From assembly GCA_028277765.1 (NCBI GenBank), contig JANQFQ010000141.1, forward strand, positions 1 through 37,022: a DNA stretch of 37,022 nt, in the 5' to 3' direction. Below the pieces are notes generated by a model. It ran no database searches. It had not been told where the DNA came from and was given only the letters and a program-made list of their open reading frames with translations. This document shows, piece by piece, positions 1-8,311 of this stretch; position 1 is the first letter of the stretch, and every line of letters starts with the position of its first letter. The DNA is from Desulfobacterales bacterium (lineage in GTDB: Bacteria > Desulfobacterota > Desulfobacteria > Desulfobacterales > SURF-7). The position numbers were made by a program, and so were the translations under genes.

Positions 1-918
1 CATGGTGGTATCAGTTATGCACTTATAGAACACTTGAGCAGAGAATATCTTGAAGCCCATTTTGGGCATGACAATTATATTGTTCACCGGTCAAAAGGGG
101 ATAAAGGTCTTCATGAAGAATATAAAGCTTTTGTCAAATGGGCAAAGGATGAAGATAAAAAGATGACACTTGATACCGCTAAAGAGAAGGTTGATATTGA
201 TAACCTTTGTCGATGGTGGATTTCCCAGCTCTATTGCGCAAACACGGATATATACCAGGGTCTTGCGCTGCTGGACAAAAGTAAGCCTAGGTCAAGATGG
301 TTCTGGATAAACTGGGATATGGACCACAGTATAAGGAACAAGTATGAAAAGGAACTTGATAAATTATGGGATCAGAAAAAGTCCTTTCATGATGTCATGA
401 ACAACACCCGCAGAGATGATCCCCGGGCGGTTATTTTCAGACGTCTGTATAAAGAAGATAAACGTTTTCAAAAATATTTTGAAAAAATGGTCATGGATGT
501 TCTTAATCACCGGCTAACAGATGACTTCTTAACATCAAGAGCTGATTTTTATGAAAGTGCCGCAAGCTCATTTGGCGTTGAAAATACGGCTTACGTGAGA
601 TCAATAAGGGAGTTCTTTCAAAATCGTCACTCGGCTATGCGACGGCTGATGCGAGAATATCTTAACTCTCCAGAATCTTATCAATGCAGTATCGAAGTTC
701 CTGAACATCTTTCTTATATTATCAATGGGTTTCAAGCCATACCGGATTATAGAGGATGGTATTTTAAAGGACAAGAAATGATGGTCAGACTTAGCGGAAA
801 AATTCCAGAGAACTCGTATTGGCTGGTAAACGGACATAAGGTCGCATCGAGCAGTACACTGACATGTACCATTGAATCTGAAACAGTAATCAAATTTGCT
901 TTATCCCAACAGCAGTAA
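1..918 (+). CDS. CotH-family protein, C-terminal part (5' truncated by window edge)
   Basis: The reading frame is open from base 1, so the true start lies upstream and about 305 codons are visible. The visible part resembles the second half of CotH-like kinase-fold proteins. It begins with HGGISYALIEHLSREYL, then has a central helical stretch, and then RWFWINWDMDHSIRN (about residues 98-112 of the visible part), which matches the W-D-x-D segment preceding the metal-binding aspartate in CotH proteins. The last ~70 residues look like a small beta domain (YRGWYFKGQEM...WLVNGHK). CotH enzymes are atypical secreted or surface protein kinases, first described in spore coats, but many bacterial members have unknown substrates. 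The next gene starts 15 nt downstream, suggesting co-transcription. A second, complete CotH gene lies at 33587-36373. Family assignment is fairly secure; kinase activity is an inference. Confidence 0.75.
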   Translation, partial: HGGISYALIEHLSREYLEAHFGHDNYIVHRSKGDKGLHEEYKAFVKWAKDEDKKMTLDTAKEKVDIDNLCRWWISQLYCANTDIYQGLALLDKSKPRSRWFWINWDMDHSIRNKYEKELDKLWDQKKSFHDVMNNTRRDDPRAVIFRRLYKEDKRFQKYFEKMVMDVLNHRLTDDFLTSRADFYESAASSFGVENTAYVRSIREFFQNRHSAMRRLMREYLNSPESYQCSIEVPEHLSYIINGFQAIPDYRGWYFKGQEMMVRLSGKIPENSYWLVNGHKVASSSTLTCTIESETVIKFALSQQQ

Positions 919-933
919 ATTAAAGGGCGTTAT

Positions 934-2535
934 ATGAGTCGAGATATCTTCGCTAAAAAAGCTATTGAAGAAATACCAAAGATCCTCACACTGCTAGACC
1001 GAAACCCGCATAGTCCGACGTACGGATGTTTTGACAGAAATTATTGGCATTATAAAATAATAGATTTCCCAAGCGGGATGTCCCAGGAATTTGTCTGGCC
1101 GCTCGCGCTTGTTTACAGCACCAATATCTCGGAGAATCCTTTTTATCAGAAAGAAGTGCTGAAGGACTGGGTTTGTGCTGGAATTTCATTTGCAGCCAAA
1201 TCATCACACAATGACAGTTCATGTGATGATTATTACCCGTACGAAATGGCCGCAGGAGCTGCGGCATTTTCGCTTCTGGCGTTTATTGAAAGTTATAAAG
1301 CTTTTGACCTTAATGATGAAAAATTCATTGATTTTTTTTGTAAACGTGCTGACTGGCTGGCAGGACATGATGAGAGTGGAAGATTATCGAACCACCAGGC
1401 ATTGATTGTATTATGTCTTGAATTGATGTCAGACCTTCTCAAAACGTCCCGATGGGACAGAAAAAAACAGGATCGATTGGAAAAAGTTCTTTCATGGCAG
1501 GATGACGAAGGTTGGTTTCAGGAATACGAGGGGTGTGACCCAGGTTATCATACGCTTACGATTTCTCTGCTGGCAAGGGTTTATGACCTGAATCCGGGCA
1601 ATAGTCGATTACGCGAAGCCCTTATCAGGGCGGTCAATCTTGCAGCTCATTTTATTCACCAGGATGGAACGTATGGCGGTGAATATGCCAGCAGGAACAC
1701 AAACAATTATTTTCCTCATGGTTTTGAACTTGTTGGAAAATGGGAACCAGATGCACTATTCATCAATGATCGATTTGCTGAAGCGCTTTCAAATAATATG
1801 GCTCCCTGTTATTCTGATGATCATATACTTGGACATCATACGTGGAACTATCTTTTGACATGGCGTGATTATATCAGCAAAAGACCGAATTTGCCGCTTG
1901 AGAAAAAACCGGAAAGAACTTGGTTAAAAAATGCGGGTATACTCATTGACCGTCGTAAAAATACGGACATTTATATAGCGTTGAATAAAGGCGGCGTTTT
2001 TAAAGTATTCAGTGACAGTAAATTGATATGTTCAGATACACAAATGTCACTGCTGGTAAAAAAAGGTAATAAACTGAAAAATGCTGTCGGACACTTGATT
2101 GATGATTATCAGGTTTCAGTATCAAATGATACAATTTCTGTTAAGGGCAAACTTGGATGGGCCAAACAGAAACAGATGACATATTTAAACATGCTGATCC
2201 TCCGAATGATAATGCTTTCCATCGGCCGATTTTTTCCAGATACCATAAGAAGAATTTTACAATGGCTGCTTATTACCGGCAAGCAGAATGCTGATTTTTA
2301 TTTTGAACGGATATTCACGTGGAAAGATGAATGTTGGGAAGTTTGTGACCGTCTGAAATCAAACTGCTGGGAATCCGTAGAGTCTGCCGTCATCTGCTGC
2401 GATCAGACCTCCATCTATATTGCCATGAGCAGAACGTTTCATGTTGGTCAACTCAGCCCCAATATTAATTTGAGCAACAGGTTAAGTGGACTTAAGCCGG
2501 GTGAAATCCTTGAAGTTAGAAGAAAAATAAAGTGA
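934..2535 (+). CDS. Alpha/alpha-toroid-like protein, hypothetical (heparinase or glycoside-processing type)
   Basis: This 533-residue protein has no obvious signal peptide. Residues 1-300 are helical with aromatic-rich motifs: YGCFDRNYWHYK near 29-41, WQDDEGWFQEYEGCDPGYH around 188-206, and GTYGGEYASRNTNNYFPHG around 245-263. This arrangement resembles the (alpha/alpha)6 barrels of heparinase II/III-type lyases, unsaturated glucuronyl hydrolases and related sugar-processing enzymes. The last ~200 residues look beta-rich, also as in heparinase II/III proteins. I cannot name a catalytic triad with confidence. Its position among glycosyltransferase genes supports a role in glycan modification or turnover. 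The end overlaps the next gene by 4 nt (GTGA), so the two are translationally linked. ATG 934 follows AAAGGGCG with reasonable spacing. Confidence 0.6.
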   Translation: MSRDIFAKKAIEEIPKILTLLDRNPHSPTYGCFDRNYWHYKIIDFPSGMSQEFVWPLALVYSTNISENPFYQKEVLKDWVCAGISFAAKSSHNDSSCDDYYPYEMAAGAAAFSLLAFIESYKAFDLNDEKFIDFFCKRADWLAGHDESGRLSNHQALIVLCLELMSDLLKTSRWDRKKQDRLEKVLSWQDDEGWFQEYEGCDPGYHTLTISLLARVYDLNPGNSRLREALIRAVNLAAHFIHQDGTYGGEYASRNTNNYFPHGFELVGKWEPDALFINDRFAEALSNNMAPCYSDDHILGHHTWNYLLTWRDYISKRPNLPLEKKPERTWLKNAGILIDRRKNTDIYIALNKGGVFKVFSDSKLICSDTQMSLLVKKGNKLKNAVGHLIDDYQVSVSNDTISVKGKLGWAKQKQMTYLNMLILRMIMLSIGRFFPDTIRRILQWLLITGKQNADFYFERIFTWKDECWEVCDRLKSNCWESVESAVICCDQTSIYIAMSRTFHVGQLSPNINLSNRLSGLKPGEILEVRRKIK

Positions 2536-3476
2536 AAAAAATTGTTTCACTAATTATCAGCCTCACGATTCTTGCAGCGATATACTGGAAGATAGACTTA
2601 ACCAGGTTTCTGACTGTTTTTAAAAACTGCCATCCTGGCTGGTTGGCATTGAGCCTGTTCATGTTTATTCCAATAACGTTAATCACATCAAAACGGCTGC
2701 AAATGCTGGCTCCGGAAGCTGCCAATGTGAGTTTACTAGAAGCACTTCGGCTGGTTCTTGCCGCGAGTTCCCTGAACATGGTACTTCCGTCAAAAATGGG
2801 GGATATTGCAAAGGGGTATTTTATCGCTGAAAAAGGGCGTATAGACGGGTCTCTTTCATTATCACTGGTCGTATACGAAAAAACATGTGATATGCTGTCC
2901 TTGATGCTGTGGTGTGTTTTTGGACTGATCATTTATCCTGATAAGGATATCAGTCTGCTTAGCATGTCTTTTCTGGTCTTTACAGTGTTTACGCTGGGCC
3001 TCCTGATGACAGGTTCAAAGCAGTTTTCAAGATGGTTTTTTGGTTTACTTAAAACAATCAGCCCCAAAGCTGTTATTACAAAAATCGATAAGCTGGGAAA
3101 ATCCTGGGATGAAATGTGTGATTTTCTTAAGAAAGATATGGGGCTGCTTTTCAGGATCGCAGGTATTTCAATTTTAATCTGGTTTCTCCACCTTTTGCAG
3201 ATCTGGTTTTTTATACTCATGCTGAAAGCATGGGTTCCAATGCTTCAGCATCTTGCTCTTGCGCCGCTTGCAATTTTTGTTGGTTTACTTCCACTGACGT
3301 TCGCGGGCATGGGGACAAGGGATGCGGCATTAATATTCTTTTACAGGGGATATATGGATATTTCAGTAGCAGCAGCTCTGGGACTTATGTGTACGTTACG
3401 TTATTTAGTTCCAGCTGTTCTGGGGTTGCCTTTTTTAAATACATACCTTTCAAAAATACGTAAATTAACTTCTTGA
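2532..3476 (+). CDS. UPF0104 / LPG-synthase TM-domain membrane protein
   Basis: A 314-residue polytopic membrane protein with about eight hydrophobic segments. It belongs to the lysylphosphatidylglycerol synthase TM region family (UPF0104, PF03706 type), shown by the segment TSKRLQMLAPEA near 50-61, the SLNMVLPSKMGDIAKGYF motif near 75-92, and the late GLLPLTFAGMGTRDAALI motif. Members with only the TM domain lack the aminoacyl-transfer domain. They often sit beside DPM1-like GT2 genes, where they are thought to handle lipid substrates or move polyprenyl-linked sugars. The start is GTG, overlapping the preceding stop by 4 nt. A second member of the family occurs at 6075-7145. Family is clear; the transported lipid is unknown. 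Confidence 0.85.
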   Translation: MKKIVSLIISLTILAAIYWKIDLTRFLTVFKNCHPGWLALSLFMFIPITLITSKRLQMLAPEAANVSLLEALRLVLAASSLNMVLPSKMGDIAKGYFIAEKGRIDGSLSLSLVVYEKTCDMLSLMLWCVFGLIIYPDKDISLLSMSFLVFTVFTLGLLMTGSKQFSRWFFGLLKTISPKAVITKIDKLGKSWDEMCDFLKKDMGLLFRIAGISILIWFLHLLQIWFFILMLKAWVPMLQHLALAPLAIFVGLLPLTFAGMGTRDAALIFFYRGYMDISVAAALGLMCTLRYLVPAVLGLPFLNTYLSKIRKLTS

Positions 3477-3515
3477 GACATGCATACAGGAATAAAGTAA
3501 AAAGAGGAAAAGGTT

Positions 3516-4484
3516 ATGAAACTAATTATTCAGATGCCTTGCTATAATGAAGAAAAAACTCTGGAACAGACAGTACGTGATCTTCCGCGTGAGATTCCCG
3601 GTATTGACACGATCGAATATCTGGTTATTGATGATGGGAGTACAGACCGGACTGTTGAAATCGCTGAGAAATTGGGTGTACATCATATTGTTCGTCAGGG
3701 TACTAATCGCGGATTGGCAAATACGTTTTCAAAGGGAGTGTCGTATGCTCTATCACAGGGAGCGGATATACTTGTGAACACGGATGGGGACAACCAGTAT
3801 TGCGGTCAGGATATCCCTAAGCTGGTTAAACCAATTCTTGAAGAACGCGCAGATATTGTCATTGGATGCAGACCGATTATTGATCACCCTGAATTCAATC
3901 CTTTAAAAAAAATACTTCAAATTTTTGGCAGTTTTATGCTTCGCTGTGTTTCAAAGACAATGGTTCGGGATGCAGCATCTGGTTTTCGCGCGTTTTCAAG
4001 AGCGTCTTGCCTAAGGCTGTATGTACATTCAAAATTTTCTTATTGCATGGAAACACTCATTCAGGCAGGCAATTCAGGCCTCCGTGTTGAATCCGTTGAT
4101 ATACGGGTTAATCCAAAGACACGGGAGTCGCGTCTTTATAAAAATATATTTCAGTATGTTTTCAAATCCGGCATGACCATTTTATCCATGTTTGTTCTTT
4201 ATCGACCTGGATTCTTCTTCTTTTTTTGCAGTCAACTGTTCTTTTTTTCAGCTCTTATATTAGGACTTCGGTTTATATATCTTATATATTTACTTCCTGT
4301 TCCAGAACCAACACGAACATATCTTCCGTCGCTGGTACTACTTTCAATACTGGCAGTTATCGGTATGCTGCTGTTGGTTATGGGAATATTTGGTGAGTTG
4401 ACCAGGGCGCAGCGCAATCTTCTTGAAGAAGCCATATCCAACCAGCGCGAACATATGTATGAAAACGCTGAGGAAAAAGAATAG
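3516..4484 (+). CDS. GT2 glycosyltransferase, DPM1/GtrB-like with C-terminal TM helices
   Basis: This 322-residue protein carries a GT-A fold typical of polyprenyl-phosphate sugar transferases. The N-terminal motif is IIQMPCYNEE (4-13), followed by VIDDGSTDRT (37-46) and the metal-binding NTDGDNQY (88-95). The C-terminal ~100 residues hold two long hydrophobic segments (about 225-255 and 272-298), as in GtrB-type enzymes that load a sugar onto undecaprenyl phosphate at the membrane. The start has a purine-rich site (AAAGAGGAAAAGG) before ATG 3516. The neighbours, a UPF0104 protein upstream and a GT39-like membrane enzyme downstream, fit a module that makes and then uses a lipid-linked monosaccharide. 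The sugar specificity cannot be read from sequence. Confidence 0.9.
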   Translation: MKLIIQMPCYNEEKTLEQTVRDLPREIPGIDTIEYLVIDDGSTDRTVEIAEKLGVHHIVRQGTNRGLANTFSKGVSYALSQGADILVNTDGDNQYCGQDIPKLVKPILEERADIVIGCRPIIDHPEFNPLKKILQIFGSFMLRCVSKTMVRDAASGFRAFSRASCLRLYVHSKFSYCMETLIQAGNSGLRVESVDIRVNPKTRESRLYKNIFQYVFKSGMTILSMFVLYRPGFFFFFCSQLFFFSALILGLRFIYLIYLLPVPEPTRTYLPSLVLLSILAVIGMLLLVMGIFGELTRAQRNLLEEAISNQREHMYENAEEKE

Positions 4485-4509
4485 GAATAGTTTAGTCTGA
4501 TATGAAAAC

Positions 4510-4541
4510 CCTGGCCCTCTGGGCAAGGATCTTTACTTTTT
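4510..4541 (+). terminator. Candidate intrinsic terminator after the GT2 gene
   Basis: A hairpin with arms 4510-4517 and 4521-4528 (eight positions with one G-A mismatch, TCT loop) is followed by a T-rich tract, ATCTTTACTTTTTA. It lies 25 nt after the GT2 stop in a 92-nt gap. The stem is short and has a mismatch, so it may only attenuate transcription into the next gene. Confidence 0.4.
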
Positions 4542-4576
4542 ATTGAATTTTAAAACCTTAATTTTATTATCATTGG

Positions 4577-6055
4577 ATGGTTAGGTTAAATATGAACAAC
4601 ATATCAGTAATAAGAAAATTTAACGCGTGGAGAGATAAAAAACCTTACAGGGATACAATTGTGATTGCTCTCCTGGTTCTCCTTGTCTACCTCCCTATTT
4701 TTACTACTAGGATCGTACGGAGTATTGATCAGGGATATTTGACCGGCAGTTCAAAACATTATTTCCTATACGCCTATCATTTAAAAAAACACCATCTGTT
4801 TTCCCATGAATTTGTCGATTCTCCTGATGTAAAGGTAAACGCTTACAGGTCACCGGGTTATCCGGCATTTCTTTACTTGTGTATGAGCCTGTGGCCTGAT
4901 TTTAAAGATATTACACTTGATGACCTGACGACTATTCCTGAAGATGGGAAATATAAAGGGGAAAGGGTGCTGGATGAAGAGAAGAACAGCGGGTTCTTTT
5001 TTATCAAGTTCTGTGAAGGTGTTATGCTTTTTTTGATTTCTCTGTCAGCTGGATGGCTGACCTGGCGGATAACTGGATTAAAATATGCTGCTCTAATTAT
5101 TATGGTCCTTGCCGGGTGTAACCATCATCTCGAAGAATCGGTTAATTCCCTGCACTCTGAGCTTCTACATACATTTCTATTGATGCTTTTTTCGATATGC
5201 ATGTTGGTTATTGTAGAAAAGAAAAAATTATTAGTTTTCGGCCTGGCAGGTCTTGTGCTTGGATGTCTGGCGCTTACCCGGGCCACCTGGTATTATTACT
5301 TTATACCTGGATTGCTGATTTTTCTTCTCTTTTTATGGAAATCTCCGCTGGAAAAGAAAAAGATATTAATAGGTGTTGCGCTCTTTTCAATCTGTTTCGG
5401 TATTATTGTCGGCGGATGGATGCTCAGGAATTATTGCCATTTTAAGCGGGCGTTCATTACTGAGCGCGGCGGATTGGTTCTGGCGTATAGAATGAATTAT
5501 AATATGATGTCATTTAAAGAGTACACAGTATCGTTTATATACTGGACCAAGAGAAAATATGCTTTCAGGCAGGTCCTGCTTGACCGGTTTTTCAAACCTG
5601 AGGATTATGCCAACCTGGACAGGCACAATCCTAACGGATATTACAATTCAGCCCGCAACCGAAGACTTGAGTTAAATCAGATCCATGATCCACAGACAGC
5701 AGATAAAATACTGATGGATGAAACCGTCAAGAAGTTTATCAAACATCCTTTCCGACATTTGCTGATCACGATCCCTTTTACTTACAGGGGTATACAGTAT
5801 TTTGCCAGTTTTTTCATTAATGTCATTATCTTTTTTCTTGCTGTTACCGCTTTTGTCAGGGCCGTGATTAAGCTGGATTTAAAGGTTCTGGCTGTATTTA
5901 CCCCTGCAGCGGTAATGTTCATGTTTAACTGCTTTTTAACGCATAATATTCCCAGGTTTAATTTGCCGTTTATTGTCATATTTTATGTGGGCGCTTTTGC
6001 AGGGATACAGATATTATGGGACCGATATAAAAAATCACCGGATCAGGTCACGTAA
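4577..6055 (+). CDS. GT39/GT-C-like membrane glycosyltransferase
   Basis: This is a 492-residue protein with a first TM helix at about 28-45 and a large periplasmic loop containing YRSPGYPAFLYL (about 94-105). About eight further hydrophobic segments follow. The layout matches GT-C enzymes of the ArnT/PMT (GT39) type, which transfer sugars from polyprenyl-phosphate donors outside the inner membrane. The expected acidic residue in the first loop may be the Asp in RSIDQGYL (48-55). ATG 4577 and ATG 4592 (MNNISVIRKF) are both possible starts; neither has a strong ribosome binding site. It sits directly after a DPM1-like GT2, the expected supplier of a lipid-linked donor. Acceptor and donor are unknown. 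Confidence 0.7.
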   Translation: MVRLNMNNISVIRKFNAWRDKKPYRDTIVIALLVLLVYLPIFTTRIVRSIDQGYLTGSSKHYFLYAYHLKKHHLFSHEFVDSPDVKVNAYRSPGYPAFLYLCMSLWPDFKDITLDDLTTIPEDGKYKGERVLDEEKNSGFFFIKFCEGVMLFLISLSAGWLTWRITGLKYAALIIMVLAGCNHHLEESVNSLHSELLHTFLLMLFSICMLVIVEKKKLLVFGLAGLVLGCLALTRATWYYYFIPGLLIFLLFLWKSPLEKKKILIGVALFSICFGIIVGGWMLRNYCHFKRAFITERGGLVLAYRMNYNMMSFKEYTVSFIYWTKRKYAFRQVLLDRFFKPEDYANLDRHNPNGYYNSARNRRLELNQIHDPQTADKILMDETVKKFIKHPFRHLLITIPFTYRGIQYFASFFINVIIFFLAVTAFVRAVIKLDLKVLAVFTPAAVMFMFNCFLTHNIPRFNLPFIVIFYVGAFAGIQILWDRYKKSPDQVT

Positions 6056-6074
6056 ACAACGGATTAATGCTTTA

Positions 6075-7145
6075 GTGAAAGATTCAATCAAACATACATG
6101 TAACGATGACCCTTGCAACCTGGATGTCACAGATGAAAACATCTTCAGCTCAAGATTTACCGTCAAGAGCCTGATAAAAGGTATTGTCGGTATTGCGTTT
6201 TCAGTCGTTCTTATTATTTTCCTGATGTCGTACATCAGCATTGATACACTTAGTGCGTTAGTAAAGAACGCCGGAGTGGTTTTTTTATTTACAGCCACTG
6301 TGTTCTATCTGGGGACATATTATTTTAGGGCACTCCGGTTCAAGCTGATGTTCGTTGATACAGATCCAGGCTTAGGGGCACTCTTCTCCATTGTATCGCT
6401 GCATTCATTATTTAATCATATGATGCCTTTCAGGACTGGAGAGATCTCATATCTTTATTTGCAGAAGAGATATCTGAATACATCTTATGACAAGGCAGGC
6501 GCCATGCTGATTATCGCGCGACTGTTTGATTTGGCTGCATTATTTTTATGGGCCCTTATACTCCTGCCAGCTTTTTTCATTAAAACAGACAACGTGATAA
6601 TGTCATGGACCTGGCCAGTATTATCACTGATCCTTTTGATTCTTGTGTTATTGATTGAAGGCGGAAAAGAGAAATCAAAACAACTTTCAGGATGGCTTCT
6701 CAAAAAGGTTCCTTCGCGTTCTTATCCAGATGGGCTGATCCAGAGAATCGTGGCGTTTGTTCACAATACCTTGACGCATACACTTGATATCACGAGAAAT
6801 GTATCGTTAAGAAGCATGCTGTCGCTGAGCATGGCATTCCATTTATTTAGTTTTTTATATTTTTTTTCTATCATCAGAACCTTTGGATTAAAAATCAGAT
6901 TTCTTGAGAGCATTATCCCGGCTTACGGAGCATCTTTTGCCATGTTTATACCGTTTAATGGACTGGGGAGTATCGGCACTTTTGAAGCCGGCATGTCGCT
7001 CGGACAGATCGGGATTGGAACTGAAGGTGGGGTATCTGTTTCTCTCGCTTTTCTGGCCCATGTGCACCTTATCATCATCGCACTTGCAATGTCTGCTGCA
7101 GGTTATTTGTATCTGCGGATCTGTTCACATAGGAAAATTACATGA
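6075..7145 (+). CDS. Second UPF0104 / LPG-synthase TM-domain membrane protein
   Basis: A polytopic membrane protein of 356 residues from GTG 6075. It has the family signatures YLGTYYFRALRFKLMF, HSLFNHMMPFRTGEISYLYL and the late PFNGLGSIGTFEAGMSLG motif. An in-frame ATG at 5973 would extend it by 34 residues but would overlap the upstream gene by 83 nt and add a polar, non-conserved leader. GTG 6075, 20 nt after the upstream stop and preceded by AACGGATT, is the better choice. The first ~30 residues of this form are cytoplasmic and polar, and the first TM helix follows. It is a paralogue of 2532-3476 but well diverged, so a local recent duplication is unlikely. Its role is probably lipid or lipid-linked-sugar handling. 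Confidence 0.82.
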   Translation: MKDSIKHTCNDDPCNLDVTDENIFSSRFTVKSLIKGIVGIAFSVVLIIFLMSYISIDTLSALVKNAGVVFLFTATVFYLGTYYFRALRFKLMFVDTDPGLGALFSIVSLHSLFNHMMPFRTGEISYLYLQKRYLNTSYDKAGAMLIIARLFDLAALFLWALILLPAFFIKTDNVIMSWTWPVLSLILLILVLLIEGGKEKSKQLSGWLLKKVPSRSYPDGLIQRIVAFVHNTLTHTLDITRNVSLRSMLSLSMAFHLFSFLYFFSIIRTFGLKIRFLESIIPAYGASFAMFIPFNGLGSIGTFEAGMSLGQIGIGTEGGVSVSLAFLAHVHLIIIALAMSAAGYLYLRICSHRKIT

Positions 7146-7213
7146 ACTTGAATCGAATATTATCTGTATTTTATTTAAATAAATGAGAATTGATAATTGT
7201 AAGGAGTGTTATC

Positions 7214-7519
7214 ATGAGCGATGTTGAAAAAAGTAAAATTAACACTGTTTGTGAGTATTTCAAAGACAGCTTTTCAATGAGCGAAGTGTCATACAAGCCG
7301 GATAAAAAATACAAGGGGATACGGTTCAATGTCTTTGCCAACCATGCATTATATACCGCAGTGGTAAGTTATGATGTCTTTGAGAAGTCGGAAAAAATCA
7401 TTTCATCCATGTTGAAAGTGAATAAAGTAGCTAATTTATTACATGAAGATAAAATTGTTAAAATTTCTACTACCGACATTAAGCGGATACCCCGGCAGGA
7501 TTTAAGTGGAGGGTTATAA
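7214..7519 (+). CDS. Small hypothetical protein (101 aa)
   Basis: I do not recognise a family. The start at ATG 7214 is fixed by a strong AAGGAG site (7201-7206) with a 7-nt spacer; an upstream ATG at 7190 lacks such a site. The protein is soluble, about 101 residues, lysine-rich and mixed alpha/beta, with KYKGIRFNVFANHALYTAVV near 36-55 as a likely beta hairpin. Its stop overlaps the next start by one base (TAATG), and the next gene has its own GGAGG just upstream, so the two are probably translated as a pair. No signal peptide or membrane segment is visible, which sets it apart from its glycan-synthesis neighbours. Confidence 0.7.
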   Translation: MSDVEKSKINTVCEYFKDSFSMSEVSYKPDKKYKGIRFNVFANHALYTAVVSYDVFEKSEKIISSMLKVNKVANLLHEDKIVKISTTDIKRIPRQDLSGGL

Positions 7520-7884
7520 TGTTATATGAGATCGATAAAGTACAACAGCATAACGGAGAAGACCATCGGAGATGGTTTTTTGATAAGGAAATCGACTTGC
7601 TGGTCTGGTTTGATAAAGATGACAATATAAACGGTTTTCAACTCTGTTATAATAAAACAACAAATCCGCATGCGATAACCTGGTTGAAAGATAAAGAATA
7701 CAAACATAATCGTGTTGATTTTGATGATAATACGGGCGGCAGTATCAAGGGGATAGCAATCCTGGTTGCAGATGGTGTGTTTGATTATAAGGTGATAGCG
7801 GAAGAATTTAAAATTAAAAGCAGCGATATACCTTCAGATATATCAAAATTCGTGTATGAAAAAATTTTAGCTTATAAACCCTAA
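7519..7884 (+). CDS. Small hypothetical protein (121 aa)
   Basis: I do not recognise a family with certainty. It has 121 residues, is acidic and soluble, and starts at ATG 7519, one base overlapping the preceding stop, with GGAGG at 7508-7512. The N-terminal half is rich in aromatic and charged residues (HRRWFFDKEIDLLVWFD near 16-32). This pattern suggests a compact beta-sheet fold, with FQLCYNK and HAITW as further strands. The C-terminal third is helical (DIPSDISKFVYEKILAYKP). The stop codon TAA lies inside the left arm of a perfect inverted repeat (7878-7958). It is probably co-expressed with the gene before it; no function can be assigned. Confidence 0.7.
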   Translation: MLYEIDKVQQHNGEDHRRWFFDKEIDLLVWFDKDDNINGFQLCYNKTTNPHAITWLKDKEYKHNRVDFDDNTGGSIKGIAILVADGVFDYKVIAEEFKIKSSDIPSDISKFVYEKILAYKP

Positions 7885-7958
7885 CGTTGCATAAAAATTT
7901 GGTCCGAAATCGTAAATCTAAAGCGTTTTGAACTCAAATTTTTATGCAACGTTAGGGT
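7878..7958. repeat. Perfect 24-bp inverted repeat with 33-nt spacer
   Basis: Arms 7878-7901 and 7935-7958 are exact reverse complements over 24 bp, separated by 33 nt. The left arm begins ACCCTAACGTTGC and contains the stop codon of the gene ending at 7884; the right arm ends GCAACGTTAGGGT. The RNA would form a very stable hairpin. No T-run follows, so it is not a classical terminator. It could be a processing or attenuation hairpin, a miniature mobile repeat, or an attC-like recombination site, since the ends partly resemble the RYYYAAC/GTTRRRY core. No target-site duplication is obvious. Confidence 0.9.
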
Positions 7959-8006
7959 AAATAAAAATATAAAAATAGATAACATATATATTAAGGAGTT
8001 ATAAAA

Positions 8007-8186
8007 ATGGACAAATCATTTGATCCAAAAGACGTTCTGTCAATCGATGAACTGATTATGGCAAACGCCATGAAGATAGATGCTGTTGTTGAACTTCTGA
8101 TTGACAAGGGCATTATTTCTGAAAAAGAGTATTTTCTTAAACTCAAGGATCTTCAGTACGGTTATCAAGTTCTTAGCAAGAGCTGA
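8007..8186 (+). CDS. Small hypothetical protein (59 aa)
   Basis: A short open frame, ATG 8007 to TGA 8186, preceded by AAGGAG at 7993-7998 with an 8-nt spacer. It encodes 59 residues with a coherent amphipathic pattern: a disordered start (MDKSFDPKDVL), a helix SIDELIMANAMKIDAVVELL, a turn DKGIISEKEY and a final helix FLKLKDLQYG. A helix, a short 'K-G-(I/V)-I-(S/T)-E-x-E' turn and a second helix recall small uncharacterised proteins common in Deltaproteobacteria. It sits between the large inverted repeat and the first GT4 gene. The strong ribosome binding site and codon pattern support a real gene; function unknown. Confidence 0.7.
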   Translation: MDKSFDPKDVLSIDELIMANAMKIDAVVELLIDKGIISEKEYFLKLKDLQYGYQVLSKS

Positions 8187-8192
8187 AAGTCG

Positions 8193-8212
8193 TTTGCCCT
8201 GACAAGGGCAAA
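8193..8212 (+). terminator. Short hairpin downstream of the 59-aa gene
   Basis: An 8-bp perfect stem (TTTGCCCT/AGGGCAAA, arms 8193-8200 and 8205-8212) with a GACA tetraloop starts 6 nt after the stop codon. It is not followed by a clear T-run, so termination is uncertain. The remaining ~100 nt before the GT4 gene show nothing else that I can support. Confidence 0.35.
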
Positions 8213-8311
8213 ATTACTGCCGTTTAAATAAATGAGGATCCAACAGTAGTTATCGGTTCTATCTTTTTTGACCTGCTGGCGGAGATCATGCTTAATCACC
8301 GACCTTAGATA

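Noticed and set aside
7878-7958. Integron attC site with gene cassettes
   Set aside because: The core match is partial, pairing is perfect with no extrahelical bases, and no integrase or second copy is visible; kept only as a hypothesis.
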